The notes below the pieces were generated by a model, which did not search any database, had not been told where the DNA came from, and saw only the letters and a program-made list of their open reading frames with translations. Source: Streptomyces sp. 3214.6 (GTDB lineage Bacteria > Actinomycetota > Actinomycetes > Streptomycetales > Streptomycetaceae). From it: 64,000 nucleotides of DNA. Shown piece by piece: positions 25,641 to 34,087 of the stretch. Positions within the stretch are counted from its first letter, which is position 1. Every line of letters begins with the position of its first letter. The stretch is from assembly GCF_900129855.1 (NCBI RefSeq), contig NZ_LT670819.1, positions 2,914,001 through 2,978,000 of the forward strand, in the 5' to 3' direction. Both the position numbers and the translations under genes were made by a program.

Positions 25641-27032
25641 TCAGAACCCTCCGCCGAAGTCGCCGCCACCCCCGCCGCCGCCGAAGTCCCCTCCCCCGCC
25701 GTCGCCGAAGCCGCCGCCGAAGTCGCCGGGGTCGAAGTCGGCGCCGGAGACGTCACCGCCCTGGTAGCCGCCGAAGTCTCCGTAGCCCGTGCCGTAGTCG
25801 GCGGCGTAGGACGGGGTCGCCATCAGGGAGCCGAGCATCGTGCCGACGAGGAGGCCGGGCAGGATGCCGCCGCCGAAGTAGCCGCCCGCCCAGGGGCCGT
25901 AGGCCGGTCCCGCCTCCCAGTAGGGGCGGCGGCCGTAGTCGCTGTCGACCTCGCGGATCACCGGGTCGCGGCCGTCGGCGAGACGGGTCGCGTCGGCCGC
26001 GCAGACCGGGACCTCACGGGTGGCCCCGCCGGGCGGCGTCCAGGTGGCGTCGGTGACCGAGGGGCCGTGGCGGGGGTCGAAGAAGCAGGGCGGACGGCGC
26101 TCGGGCAGCGGCCTTCTCTCGCGGCGGGCGGCGAGTTGGGCGAGGGAGAAACGGCCGTCCTCCAGCGCCTGGGTGACCGGGCGGACGTCCTCCGGACGCA
26201 GGGCCGCCGCCATCAGCGACTTCGCCTCCTCGTAGGCGTCCAGGGCGCGTTCGTAGTCGGCGCGCATGGCGTCGTCGGCGCCCGCTTCGGCCGGGTGGAA
26301 GTCCAGGCGGTCGAGTTCCTCGCCGAAGGCCGTGATGTCCTCGTCCACGACGACCCGCAGCCGGTCGAGAGCGGCCCGCTGCTCCTCCGCGCGCCGGCGG
26401 CGGTTGCGCCGCACAAGGGCGTACGCCCCGGCGCCGCCGGCCACCAGGACCGCGCCCGCGGTGATCAGCGCGGTGGACGAGATGCCGTCGCCGCCCGAGG
26501 AGCTCCAGCTCGCGGGGGCCGAGCCACCCATGTTGGCCAGCGCCCGGTCGGTGAAGTCCGTCAGCTGGCTGTTGGCGTCTCTCTCGCCGCGGACACTGGT
26601 GACCAGGTTCTGGACGGCCGTGCGGGGCAGGACCGAGGAGTCGGCGCGGGCGTCGAAGCGGTCGCCCAGGCGGATCGCGTACAGACCGGTGACTCCGGTG
26701 GCGGTGCGCAGGTCGGTGAACAGGTTCTGCGTGGGCCGGCCGGCGGGCAGGACGGCGATGAAGAGCGGTTTGCCGGCGTCCTCGATCCGCTGCTGGAGCG
26801 CGTGCGCGTCCGCCTGGGACAGCTCGCCGCTCGCCTGCGGATCGACGTAGACCGGGCTCTCGCGGAGGGAAGCGGCGATGGCCGAGACGCTCGTCGGATC
26901 AGTGGTGGCCGCGGTGGCGCGCGGGGCGCCCGCCGGCATGAGGACGGCCAGGACCATGAGGACGACGAGCGCCAGGGCCGGCAGCGGTCCGGTGAGGCCT
27001 CGGGGAGGGCGGGTCGGGATCGCGACCTTCAT
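25641..27032 (-). CDS. TPM-like membrane protein with glycine-rich tail
   Basis: A 463-residue membrane protein. A signal peptide or anchor (residues 15-42) precedes an external domain of about 130 residues with a TPM-like pattern (YVDPQASGELSQADAHAL, LFIAVLPAG). A membrane helix follows near 185-205, then a coiled cytoplasmic part with many Arg and Glu. The last 110 residues include a hydrophobic glycine-rich stretch and end in repeated GGDFGGG units, resembling other TPM-domain proteins with Gly-rich ends. The function is unknown; TPM proteins have been linked to membrane stress and photosystem repair in other organisms. It lies 53 bases after the cimA stop codon in the opposite gene order. 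Confidence 0.7.
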   Translation of the reverse strand: MKVAIPTRPPRGLTGPLPALALVVLMVLAVLMPAGAPRATAATTDPTSVSAIAASLRESPVYVDPQASGELSQADAHALQQRIEDAGKPLFIAVLPAGRPTQNLFTDLRTATGVTGLYAIRLGDRFDARADSSVLPRTAVQNLVTSVRGERDANSQLTDFTDRALANMGGSAPASWSSSGGDGISSTALITAGAVLVAGGAGAYALVRRNRRRRAEEQRAALDRLRVVVDEDITAFGEELDRLDFHPAEAGADDAMRADYERALDAYEEAKSLMAAALRPEDVRPVTQALEDGRFSLAQLAARRERRPLPERRPPCFFDPRHGPSVTDATWTPPGGATREVPVCAADATRLADGRDPVIREVDSDYGRRPYWEAGPAYGPWAGGYFGGGILPGLLVGTMLGSLMATPSYAADYGTGYGDFGGYQGGDVSGADFDPGDFGGGFGDGGGGDFGGGGGGGDFGGGF

Positions 27033-27085
27033 ACCTCGAAGCTACCCGAAGCCCCATGAAACCGGACACACAGTGGGGTCGGGGC

Positions 27086-28690
27086 CTACTCCGCCGGGTC
27101 GACTCCCGCCCGCAGCAGCCCGTAGGTGTAGGCGTCCTCCAGGGCCTGCCACGAGGCGGCGATGACGTTGTCCGCCACGCCCACCGTGGACCACTCGCCC
27201 GTGCCGTCGCTCGTGGAGATCAGGACGCGGGTGGTGGACTGGGTGCCGTGGACGCCCTCCAGGATGCGGACCTTGTAGTCGACCAGGTCGAGCTTGGCCA
27301 GCTGGGGGTAGATCTTCTCCAGCGCCACGCGCAGCGCGCGGTCCAGGGCGTTGACGGGGCCGTTGCCCTCCGCCGTGGCGACGATGCGCTCGGCCTTGGC
27401 CCACAGCTTGACCGTGGCCTCGTTGGCGTGGGTGCCGTCGGGGCGGTCCTCGACGATGGCCCGCCAGGACTCCACCTCGAAGTACTTCAGCGGGCTGCCC
27501 TCGACCTCGCCCCGCAGCAGCAGCTCGAAGGAGGCGTCGGCGGCCTCGTAGGTGTAGCCCTTGAGCTCGCGCTCCTTGACCCGCTCCACGACCCGGCCGA
27601 CGAGTTCGCGGTCGCCTCCCAGGTCGACGCCGAGCTCCTTGCCCTTGAGCTCGATGGACGCGCGCCCCGCCATGTCCGACACCAGCATCCGCATGGTGTT
27701 GCCGACCTGCTCGGGGTCGATGTGCTGGTACAGGTCGGGGTCCACCTTGATGGCGGAGGCGTGCAGACCCGCCTTGTGGGCGAAGGCGGACACTCCCACG
27801 TACGGCTGATGCGTGGACGGGGTGAGGTTGACGACCTCGGCGATCGCGTGCGAGATGCGCGTCATCTCACGGAGCCTGCCGTCGGGCAGGACCTTCTTGC
27901 CGTACTTCAGCTCCAGGGCGGCGACCACCGGGAACAGGTTGGCGTTGCCGACCCGCTCGCCGTAGCCGTTCGCCGTGCACTGCACATGCGTCGCGCCCGC
28001 GTCCACCGCGGCGAGGGTGTTGGCGACCGCGCAGCCGGTGTCGTCCTGGGCGTGGATGCCGAGGCGGGCGCCGGTGTCGGCGAGGACCGTGGAGACGACG
28101 GCCTGGACCTGCGCGGGAAGCATGCCGCCGTTGGTGTCGCACAGGATGACCACGTCCGCGCCGGCCTCGGCCGCCGCCCGGACGACCGCCTTGGCGTACT
28201 CGGGGTTCGCGCGGTAGCCGTCGAAGAAGTGCTCGCAGTCGATGAAGACCCGGCGGCCCTGGGCCTTCAGGAAGGACACCGTGTCGCTCACCATCGCCAG
28301 GTTCTCGTCCAGCGTGGTGCGCAGGGCTAGCTCGACATGCCGGTCGTGGGACTTCGCGACCAGGGTGATCACCGGCGCGCCCGACGCCAGCAGCGCCTTG
28401 ACCTGCGGGTCCTCCGCCGCCTTCGTGCCTGCCCGGCGGGTCGAGCCGAAGGCGACGAGCTGGGCGTGCTGGAAGTCGATCTCCTGCTGGGCGCGGGCGA
28501 AGAACTCGGTGTCGCGCGGGTTGGCGCCGGGCCAGCCACCCTCGATGAAGCCCACACCGAAGTCGTCCAGATGCCGGGCGATGGCCAGCTTGTCGGCGAC
28601 GGTGAGGTTGATGCCCTCACGCTGCGCGCCGTCGCGCAGGGTGGTGTCGAAGACGTGGAACGAATCGTCGAGTTCGCTGGTTGCGGTCAT
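27086..28690 (-). CDS. cimA: Citramalate synthase
   Basis: A 534-residue enzyme of the 2-isopropylmalate/homocitrate synthase family. The opening VFDTTLRDGAQREGINLT and the conserved catalytic-barrel motifs are followed by a C-terminal regulatory domain. Its length and GWPGANPRDTEFF segment fit the CimA subgroup, which condenses pyruvate with acetyl-CoA to give R-citramalate as the source of 2-oxobutyrate for isoleucine. A true leucine-pathway LeuA is normally encoded elsewhere. The ATG start (MTATSEL) is preceded by a leader region with a terminator-like hairpin, so attenuation is likely. Confidence 0.88.
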   Translation of the reverse strand: MTATSELDDSFHVFDTTLRDGAQREGINLTVADKLAIARHLDDFGVGFIEGGWPGANPRDTEFFARAQQEIDFQHAQLVAFGSTRRAGTKAAEDPQVKALLASGAPVITLVAKSHDRHVELALRTTLDENLAMVSDTVSFLKAQGRRVFIDCEHFFDGYRANPEYAKAVVRAAAEAGADVVILCDTNGGMLPAQVQAVVSTVLADTGARLGIHAQDDTGCAVANTLAAVDAGATHVQCTANGYGERVGNANLFPVVAALELKYGKKVLPDGRLREMTRISHAIAEVVNLTPSTHQPYVGVSAFAHKAGLHASAIKVDPDLYQHIDPEQVGNTMRMLVSDMAGRASIELKGKELGVDLGGDRELVGRVVERVKERELKGYTYEAADASFELLLRGEVEGSPLKYFEVESWRAIVEDRPDGTHANEATVKLWAKAERIVATAEGNGPVNALDRALRVALEKIYPQLAKLDLVDYKVRILEGVHGTQSTTRVLISTSDGTGEWSTVGVADNVIAASWQALEDAYTYGLLRAGVDPAE

Positions 28691-28800
28691 GGTCTGAAGG
28701 CTCCTGTGTCGGATCTCGGTCGTTACCGGATGACCGGCTCCACCGTCCCCCCATGGTCCCTCGCGCTCTCGCCTCCGGCTGTGGGTGGGCCAGAAAAGCG

Positions 28801-28825
28801 AAAAACCCCTCGCGGGTGCGAGAGG
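28801..28825 (-). promoter_or_regulatory. Attenuator-type terminator in the cimA leader
   Basis: On the minus strand CCTCTCGC pairs with GCGAGGGG around an ACCC loop and is followed by five T residues. The hairpin lies 110 bases upstream of the cimA start, after an apparent leader peptide and well away from ilvE, which has its own terminator hairpin. It closely resembles the hairpin ahead of ilvB. Confidence 0.6.
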
Positions 28826-28880
28826 TCTGCGCGCGGGTCGAGGACGACGATGGCCGCTCGTACCTGGTCGTACGGAGCGG

Positions 28881-28916
28881 TCACTGCGGACCGGCGCGCC
28901 TGCTGCCAATAATCAT
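28881..28916 (-). CDS. Candidate cimA leader peptide with Ile-Ile codons
   Basis: A possible 11-residue leader, MIIGSRRAGPQ. The two isoleucine codons are ATT, rare in Streptomyces, which would suit stalling when isoleucyl-tRNA is scarce. No clear ribosome site precedes it. An overlapping frame from 28947 contains Ala-Ile-Val-Val-Leu near the hairpin and is an alternative control peptide. The choice between them is open. Confidence 0.35.
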   Translation of the reverse strand: MIIGSRRAGPQ

Positions 28917-29022
28917 GGCGAACGAGAGCACGGACGCAGTCTGGCACAGACCGCCCCGGTGCTCACCGGGTGTCTCAGGATGCGAGCAGAGCGCACTCGG
29001 GCGCGGAACCCGGAGACGCCGA

Positions 29023-29048
29023 AGGGCCACCCCGGACGGAGTGGCCCT
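29023..29048 (-). terminator. Hairpin after ilvE
   Basis: AGGGCCAC pairs with GTGGCCCT 24 bases after the ilvE stop codon. It separates ilvE from the cimA leader on the same strand. Confidence 0.6.
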
Positions 29049-29071
29049 CGACGGGACTTTCGAACCCGCCC

Positions 29072-30160
29072 TCAGCCCAGCTCGTGCATCCAGCCGTGCT
29101 TGTCCTCGGCCGTGCCGCGCTGGATGTCCAGCAGGGCCTGGCGAAGCTTGAGGGTGACCTCGCCGGGCTCGCCGCCCGACTGCTGCCACTCGCCGCTGGT
29201 GCGCTTGACCGTGCCGACCGGGGTGATCACGGCGGCGGTGCCGCAGGCGAAGACCTCCTGCAGCGTGCCGTTCTCGGAGTCGCGCTGCCACTGGTCGACG
29301 GAGACGCGGCCCTCCTCGGCCTCGTAGCCGAGGTCGCGGGCGACGCTGAGGAGGCTGTCACGGGTGACGCCCTCCAGGATGGAGCCCGTCAGCGACGGCG
29401 TGATGATCTTGTTGCCGTACACGAAGTACAGGTTCATGCCGCCGAGTTCCTCGACCCACTTGCGCTCGACCGCGTCGAGGTAGCAGACCTGGGCGCAGCC
29501 CTGCGCGGCGGCCTCGGCCTGGGCGAGCAGGGAGGCGGCGTAGTTGCCGCCCGTCTTGGCGTCGCCCATGCCGCCGGGGACGGCGCGGACGTGCTCCTCG
29601 GAGACCCAGATGGAGACGGGCTTGACGCCACCCGGGAAGTAGGCGCCGGCCGGCGAGGCGATCACGATGAAGAGGTACTCGTTGGCCGGCTTCACGCCCA
29701 GGCCGACCTCGGTCGCGATCATGAAGGGGCGCAGGTAGAGGGATTCCTCGCCGCCGTGTGCGGGCACCCAGTCCTTGTCCTGGCCGACGAGGGCGTCACA
29801 GGCCTCGATGAACGTCTCGACCGGCAGTTCGGGCATGGCGAGCCGGCGTGCGGAGCGCTGGAAACGCTTGGCGTTCTGGTCGGGGCGGAAGGTGGCGACG
29901 GAGCCGTCGGGACGGCGGTACGCCTTCAGGCCCTCGAAGATCTCCTGCGCGTAGTGCAGGACCATGGTGGCCGGGTCGAGCGGGATCGGCGCGTACGGAA
30001 CGAGCTGACCGTCGTGCCAGCCGCGGCCCTCCGTCCACTTGATCGTCACCATGTGGTCGGTGAAGTGGCGGCCGAACCCGGGGTTCGCCAGGATCGCCTG
30101 CCGCTCGGCGGCGGAGAGCGGGCTGGCGGAGGGCTTGAGCTCGATCGTGGGCGTCGTCAT
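29072..30160 (-). CDS. ilvE: Branched-chain amino acid aminotransferase
   Basis: A 362-residue fold-type IV PLP enzyme that transfers amino groups between glutamate and the 2-oxo acids of leucine, isoleucine and valine. The PLP lysine lies in [28 protein letters not shown] and the [19 protein letters not shown] segment are further family signatures. The ATG start gives a short variable leader. The 249-base region upstream holds a 22-bp motif that also occurs upstream of leuB, plus the leuB terminator. Confidence 0.96.
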   Translation of the reverse strand: MTTPTIELKPSASPLSAAERQAILANPGFGRHFTDHMVTIKWTEGRGWHDGQLVPYAPIPLDPATMVLHYAQEIFEGLKAYRRPDGSVATFRPDQNAKRFQRSARRLAMPELPVETFIEACDALVGQDKDWVPAHGGEESLYLRPFMIATEVGLGVKPANEYLFIVIASPAGAYFPGGVKPVSIWVSEEHVRAVPGGMGDAKTGGNYAASLLAQAEAAAQGCAQVCYLDAVERKWVEELGGMNLYFVYGNKIITPSLTGSILEGVTRDSLLSVARDLGYEAEEGRVSVDQWQRDSENGTLQEVFACGTAAVITPVGTVKRTSGEWQQSGGEPGEVTLKLRQALLDIQRGTAEDKHGWMHELG

Positions 30161-30204
30161 GAGTGGTGTCCTTCACCGGTTGTGTAGTGACGGGCCGCGC
30201 TCAC

Positions 30205-30226
30205 GTCCGTATGGCCGATGGCCCGT
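30205..30226. promoter_or_regulatory. 22-bp motif upstream of ilvE
   Basis: The plus strand reads GTCCGTATGGC-C-GATGGCCCGT, 45-66 bases upstream of the ilvE start. The same motif with three changes lies upstream of leuB in the opposite orientation. This suggests a protein-binding site rather than an RNA element. The regulator is unknown. Confidence 0.5.
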
Positions 30227-30351
30227 ACCAGGACGTCCGAGCTTTCCCTCATACCGCGGCTCCGCGTTCGATTATCGCAAGCGGCGGACGAGGGCCAAAA
30301 CGGCGTGAATGCGACCCAGGGTTGATGGTGACACCCGGCGGGGGACATGCG

Positions 30352-30387
30352 GAAGCCGCCGGGTGCTGATGCGAACCCGGCGGCTTC
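30352..30387 (-). terminator. Terminator hairpin after leuB
   Basis: A 13-bp perfect stem (GAAGCCGCCGGGT) with a ten-base loop, 22 bases beyond the leuB stop codon. It separates leuB from ilvE on the same strand. Confidence 0.8.
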
Positions 30388-30409
30388 GAAAGGTTTCGTG
30401 CAGCGCGGG

Positions 30410-31453
30410 TCAGCCGGCTACTCGTACGGAGAGCGCGTCACCGATCTCGGAGGTGCTGCGCGCGGGCAGCGCACCGCGCTCCTCCAGGTCGATCGCGACG
30501 GCGTCCTCGATGCGGACCGCCTCGGCCTCGTAGCCGAGGTGGCGCAGGAGCAGGGCGACGGACAGGACCGTGGCGGTGGGGTCGGCCTTGCCCTGGCCGG
30601 CGATGTCCGGGGCCGAGCCGTGCACGGGCTCGAACATGGACGGGAACTCGCCGGAGGGGTTGATGTTCCCGCTCGCGGCGACGCCGATGCCGCCGGAGAC
30701 GGCCGCGGCGAGGTCGGTGATGATGTCACCGAAGAGGTTGTCGGTGACGATCACGTCGAAACGGCCGGGGTCGGTGACGAGGTAGATCGTCGCCGCGTCG
30801 ACGTGGATGTAGTCGGTGGTGACCTCGGGGAACTCCTCGGCCACCTGGTTGAAGATGTTCGTCCACAGGTGACCGGCGAAGGCCAGCACGTTGTTCTTGT
30901 GGACGAGGGTGAGCTTCTTGCGGGGGCGGGCCTGGGCGCGGGCGAAGGCGTCCCGGACCACGCGCTCGACACCGAACGCCGTGTTCACGGAGACCTCGGT
31001 GGCAACCTCGTGCGGGGTGCCCTTGCGGATGGTGCCGCCGTTGCCGGTGTACGGGCCCTCGGTGCCCTCGCGGACCACGATGAAGTCGATCTCGGGCTGG
31101 CCGGCCAGCGGCGTGGCGACTCCCGGGAGGAGCTTCGACGGACGCAGGTTGACGTGGTGGTCGAAGAGGAACCGCAGCTTCAGCAGGAAACCCCGCTCCA
31201 GGACACCGGAGGGGACGCTCGGGTCGCCGATCGCGCCGAGCAGGATCGCGTCGTGCCGGCGAAGCGCCTCGGCGTCGGCGTCGGTGAGGGTCTCACCAGT
31301 GGCGTGGTAGCGCCGGGCGCCGAAGTCGTACTCCTTGGTCTCCAGCTTCACATCCTGCGGGAGGACGGCGGAGAGGACCTTGAGACCTTCGGCCACGACC
31401 TCCTGGCCGATGCCGTCACCGGGAATCACTGCGAGATTGAGGCTGCGAGACAT
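30410..31453 (-). CDS. leuB: 3-isopropylmalate dehydrogenase
   Basis: A 347-residue beta-decarboxylating dehydrogenase that converts 3-isopropylmalate to 2-oxoisocaproate in leucine synthesis. The N-terminal [11 protein letters not shown], the substrate-site [10 protein letters not shown], the metal-binding [13 protein letters not shown] and the NAD-binding [12 protein letters not shown] motif are all intact. The length is typical for actinobacteria. The ATG start (MSRSLNL) lies 32 bases from the 22-bp motif shared with ilvE. Two overlapping hairpins lie further upstream. Confidence 0.96.
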   Translation of the reverse strand: MSRSLNLAVIPGDGIGQEVVAEGLKVLSAVLPQDVKLETKEYDFGARRYHATGETLTDADAEALRRHDAILLGAIGDPSVPSGVLERGFLLKLRFLFDHHVNLRPSKLLPGVATPLAGQPEIDFIVVREGTEGPYTGNGGTIRKGTPHEVATEVSVNTAFGVERVVRDAFARAQARPRKKLTLVHKNNVLAFAGHLWTNIFNQVAEEFPEVTTDYIHVDAATIYLVTDPGRFDVIVTDNLFGDIITDLAAAVSGGIGVAASGNINPSGEFPSMFEPVHGSAPDIAGQGKADPTATVLSVALLLRHLGYEAEAVRIEDAVAIDLEERGALPARSTSEIGDALSVRVAG

Positions 31454-31486
31454 GCGGGAACCCTACTCCTCGTCCCATGGGATGAC

Positions 31487-31508
31487 ACGGACCGTCCGCC
31501 ATACGGAC
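31487..31508. promoter_or_regulatory. 22-bp motif upstream of leuB
   Basis: The minus strand reads GTCCGTATGGC-G-GACGGTCCGT, 34-55 bases upstream of the leuB start. It matches 19 of 22 bases of the ilvE motif. Confidence 0.5.
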
Positions 31509-31540
31509 ATGGCGGCCGGGGTGCGAACGGGAGGGGGCGA

Positions 31541-31601
31541 GGTGCGGCGCGGGGCCCGAAGTCCCGTTCGGGGCCCGCGCCGCACCCCCTGCGGGTGCGG
31601 C
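31541..31601 (-). promoter_or_regulatory. Two mutually exclusive hairpins between the 43-residue gene and leuB
   Basis: GCCGCACC at 31579-31586 can pair with GGTGCGGC at 31541-31548 (part of a 20-bp stem with one mismatch) or with GGTGCGGC at 31594-31601. The long hairpin may simply end the upstream small gene. The alternative pairing also allows a regulated leader for leuB. There is no T-run. Confidence 0.45.
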
Positions 31602-31624
31602 TCCCGGACGTGCGGCGGCTGGGC

Positions 31625-31756
31625 TCAGTGGCCGGTCTCGCCGCCGTTGTCGCGGCGGTCGAGGGCGCGCTGGAGGGCGGCGGCGGCGTTCTTGCGGTCG
31701 GACTCGCTCGTACGGGAGATGTGACGGACTCGGCGGCGGACGGTCGTCTCGGCCAT
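31625..31756 (-). CDS. Small basic conserved protein (43 residues)
   Basis: A 43-residue reading frame starting MAETTVRRRV and ending DRRDNGGETGH. An AAGGAG ribosome site ten bases upstream of the ATG and a following hairpin support it as a real gene. The protein is Arg-rich with a central helix (SDRKNAAAALQRALDRR). No signal peptide, membrane helix or cysteine is present. I know of similar short proteins in Streptomyces but of no function. It lies upstream of leuB on the same strand. Confidence 0.65.
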   Translation of the reverse strand: MAETTVRRRVRHISRTSESDRKNAAAALQRALDRRDNGGETGH

Positions 31757-32089
31757 GGGAAATCGACTCCTTCGAAATCCAGGGAGCACGGGAGGGGATA
31801 CGAGACGCCGGGGGGCGGGGAGCGGGCCGCAGGGATTGCCTGCGCGGGGCCCGGCTCACGACCGCCATTCGCTTGGTCGAGCGAGACGTTCGGCTCCTAC
31901 AAAGCTAAGGGAGGAGCACGCGCCTGTCTCTACAATTAGTCGGACTTCCTACTATCTGAGACGGCGTACGGGGTCACACCCCGCTGAGCTGCGGTTTCGC
32001 TGACGCCCGCGGCTCCCGGACCAGCGCCCGAACGGCTGATCCTGGGCGCGGGCGCGACATCGGGTTCCGGCAACGGGAACGGTGAGGTC
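31757..32089. promoter_or_regulatory. Divergent region between the 43-residue gene and DUF5988 gene
   Basis: About 330 bases with no supported gene. A more AT-rich stretch at 31895-31965 is the likely promoter zone for one or both small genes. No clear operator or hairpin was found. Confidence 0.35.
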
Positions 32090-32296
32090 ATGAGCGACAC
32101 GGCCAAGGCACTACTCGAGGGCGGTCCGGACGATCTGCCCGAACGGATCGTCCCCCTCCCGCCCCCCGGATCCGATGTGAAGATCGAGTTCCTCGGCGGA
32201 TACGAGCACTTCAAGGCGACCTCGCGGCACGGGAACACGCCGGAGGGCAGGCTGCCCGTGTACGAGTGGTGGGAGCGGACCGAGCTGCCCGGGTGA
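32090..32296 (+). CDS. DUF5988-like small protein
   Basis: A 68-residue protein resembling DUF5988 proteins of actinobacteria. The pattern LEGGPDDLPERIVPL near the start and IEFLGGYEHFKAT in the middle are the recognisable parts, and the C-terminus is rich in Trp and Glu. The function is unknown. The ATG has GGTGAGG upstream. It stands alone, between the small basic protein gene and the convergent pruA. Confidence 0.7.
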   Translation: MSDTAKALLEGGPDDLPERIVPLPPPGSDVKIEFLGGYEHFKATSRHGNTPEGRLPVYEWWERTELPG

Positions 32297-32350
32297 GGAA
32301 GTCCTCCGCCCCGGCAGAGCACCAGCGGCTCGCGCGGCGCGGCGCACGCG

Positions 32351-32383
32351 AACGGGCCGGGTCCGTGACGGACCCGGCCCGTT
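32351..32383. terminator. Bidirectional terminator between DUF5988 gene and pruA
   Basis: AACGGGCCGGGTCCGT and its exact complement form a 16-bp palindromic hairpin around one base, between convergent genes. Confidence 0.85.
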
Positions 32384-32397
32384 GGCGTGGTCGGGGG

Positions 32398-34029
32398 TCA
32401 GCCCATGTGCGGGTACGTGTAGTCGGTCGGCGCGACCAGCGTCTCCTTGATGGCGCGGGTCAGCGTCCAGCGCATCAGGTTCTGCGGGGCGCCGGCCTTG
32501 TCGTTGGTGCCGGAGGCACGGCCGCCGCCGAAGGGCTGCTGGCCGACGACGGCGCCGGTCGACTTGTCGTTGATGTAGAAGTTGCCGGCCGCGTAGCGCA
32601 GCTTGTCCATCGTGTACGCGGCGGCCGCGCGGTCGCCCGCGACGACGGAGCCGGTCAGCGCGTAGTCCGACACCGACTCCATCTGGGTCAGCATGGCGTC
32701 GTACTGGTCGTCCTCGTAGACGTGCACGGCGAGGAACGGGCCGAAGTACTCGGTCGTGAAGACCTCGTTCTGCGGGTCGGAGCACTCCACGACGGTCGGG
32801 CGGACGAAGTAGCCGACCGAGTCGTCGTAGCTGCCGCCCGCGACGATCGTGCAGGTCGGGTCCGCCTGCGCGCGGTCGATGGCCGCCTTGTTCTTGGCGA
32901 ACGCGCGCTCGTCGATGACCGCGCCGATGAAGTGCGACAGGTCGGTGACGTCGCCCATGGTCAGCTGGTCGACCTCGGCCGCGAACTCCTCCTTGAAGCC
33001 GGAGTTCCAGATCGACGCCGGGATGTAGGCGCGGGAGGTCGCGCTGCACTTCTGGCCCTGGTACTCGAACGCGCCCCGGGTGAGGGCGGTCTTGAGGACG
33101 GCCCGGTCGGCGCTCGGGTGGGCGACGACGAAGTCCTTGCCGCCGGTCTCGCCGACCAGCCGCGGGTAGGAGCGGTACTTCTCGATGTTGGCGCCGACCG
33201 TCTTCCACAGGTACTGGAAGGTCTTCGTCGAGCCGGTGAAGTGGATGCCGGCCAGGTCGCGGTGGGCCAGGGCGACCTTCGACACCTCGATGCCGTCACC
33301 GGTGACCAGGTTGATGACGCCCTTGGGGAGACCGGCCTCCTCCAGCAGCCGCATGAGCAGCACGGCGGCGTGGGTCTGCGTCGGGGACGGCTTCCAGACC
33401 ACGACGTTGCCCATCAGCGCGGGCGCGGTGGGCAGATTGCCCGCGATGGCGGTGAAGTTGAACGGCGTGATCGCGTAGACGAAGCCTTCGAGCGGGCGGT
33501 GGTCGAGGCGGTTCCAGACGCCCGGCGAGTTGGCCGGGGGCTGCTCGGCGAGGATCTGGCGGGCGTAGGCGACGTTGAAGCGCCAGAAGTCGACCAGCTC
33601 GCAGGGACAGTCGATCTCCGCCTGCTGGGCGGTCTTGGACTGGCCGAGCATGGTGGAGGCGGCGAGGGTCTCGCGCCAGGGGCCGGCGAGCAGTTCGGCG
33701 GCGCGCAGGATGATCGCGGCGCGGTCGTCGAAGGACATGGCACGCCAGGCGGGCGCCGCGGCCAGGGCCGCGTCGACGGCGTCCTGCGCGTCCTGCTGGG
33801 TGGCGTTGGCGTAGGTGCCGAGGCGCGCCTTGTGGTTGTGCGGCTGCACGACGTCGAAGCGGTCGCCGCCGCCCATCCGCTGCTCGCCGCCGATGGTGCA
33901 GGGCAGGTCGATCGGGTTGTCGGCCAGCTCCTTGAGCTTGGCCTCCAGCCGGGCGCGCTCGGGCGAGCCGGGGGCGTAGCCGTGCACCGGCTCGTTGACG
34001 GGGGTGGGGACCTGGGTCACAGCGTCCAT
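32398..34029 (-). CDS. pruA: 1-pyrroline-5-carboxylate dehydrogenase
   Basis: A 543-residue aldehyde dehydrogenase that oxidises glutamate semialdehyde to glutamate, the second step of proline catabolism. The catalytic Cys is in YQGQKCSATSR, the general-base Glu is in LVGETGGKDF, and the NAD-binding region contains FTGSTKTFQYL. It matches the monofunctional P5CDH family in length. It follows the proline dehydrogenase gene by 58 bases and should be in one operon with it under the divergent PucR-type activator. Confidence 0.95.
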   Translation of the reverse strand: MDAVTQVPTPVNEPVHGYAPGSPERARLEAKLKELADNPIDLPCTIGGEQRMGGGDRFDVVQPHNHKARLGTYANATQQDAQDAVDAALAAAPAWRAMSFDDRAAIILRAAELLAGPWRETLAASTMLGQSKTAQQAEIDCPCELVDFWRFNVAYARQILAEQPPANSPGVWNRLDHRPLEGFVYAITPFNFTAIAGNLPTAPALMGNVVVWKPSPTQTHAAVLLMRLLEEAGLPKGVINLVTGDGIEVSKVALAHRDLAGIHFTGSTKTFQYLWKTVGANIEKYRSYPRLVGETGGKDFVVAHPSADRAVLKTALTRGAFEYQGQKCSATSRAYIPASIWNSGFKEEFAAEVDQLTMGDVTDLSHFIGAVIDERAFAKNKAAIDRAQADPTCTIVAGGSYDDSVGYFVRPTVVECSDPQNEVFTTEYFGPFLAVHVYEDDQYDAMLTQMESVSDYALTGSVVAGDRAAAAYTMDKLRYAAGNFYINDKSTGAVVGQQPFGGGRASGTNDKAGAPQNLMRWTLTRAIKETLVAPTDYTYPHMG

Positions 34030-34087
34030 GTTTTCCGTGACTCCTTCTGAGCGGGTGTGACGGGTGTTTCGGGCGGGGGTGGTGGGC

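Noticed and set aside
27086..28690. 2-Isopropylmalate synthase (LeuA).
   Set aside because: Length, opening motif and GWPGANPRDTEFF fit the citramalate synthase subgroup better; the leucine enzyme is normally encoded elsewhere.
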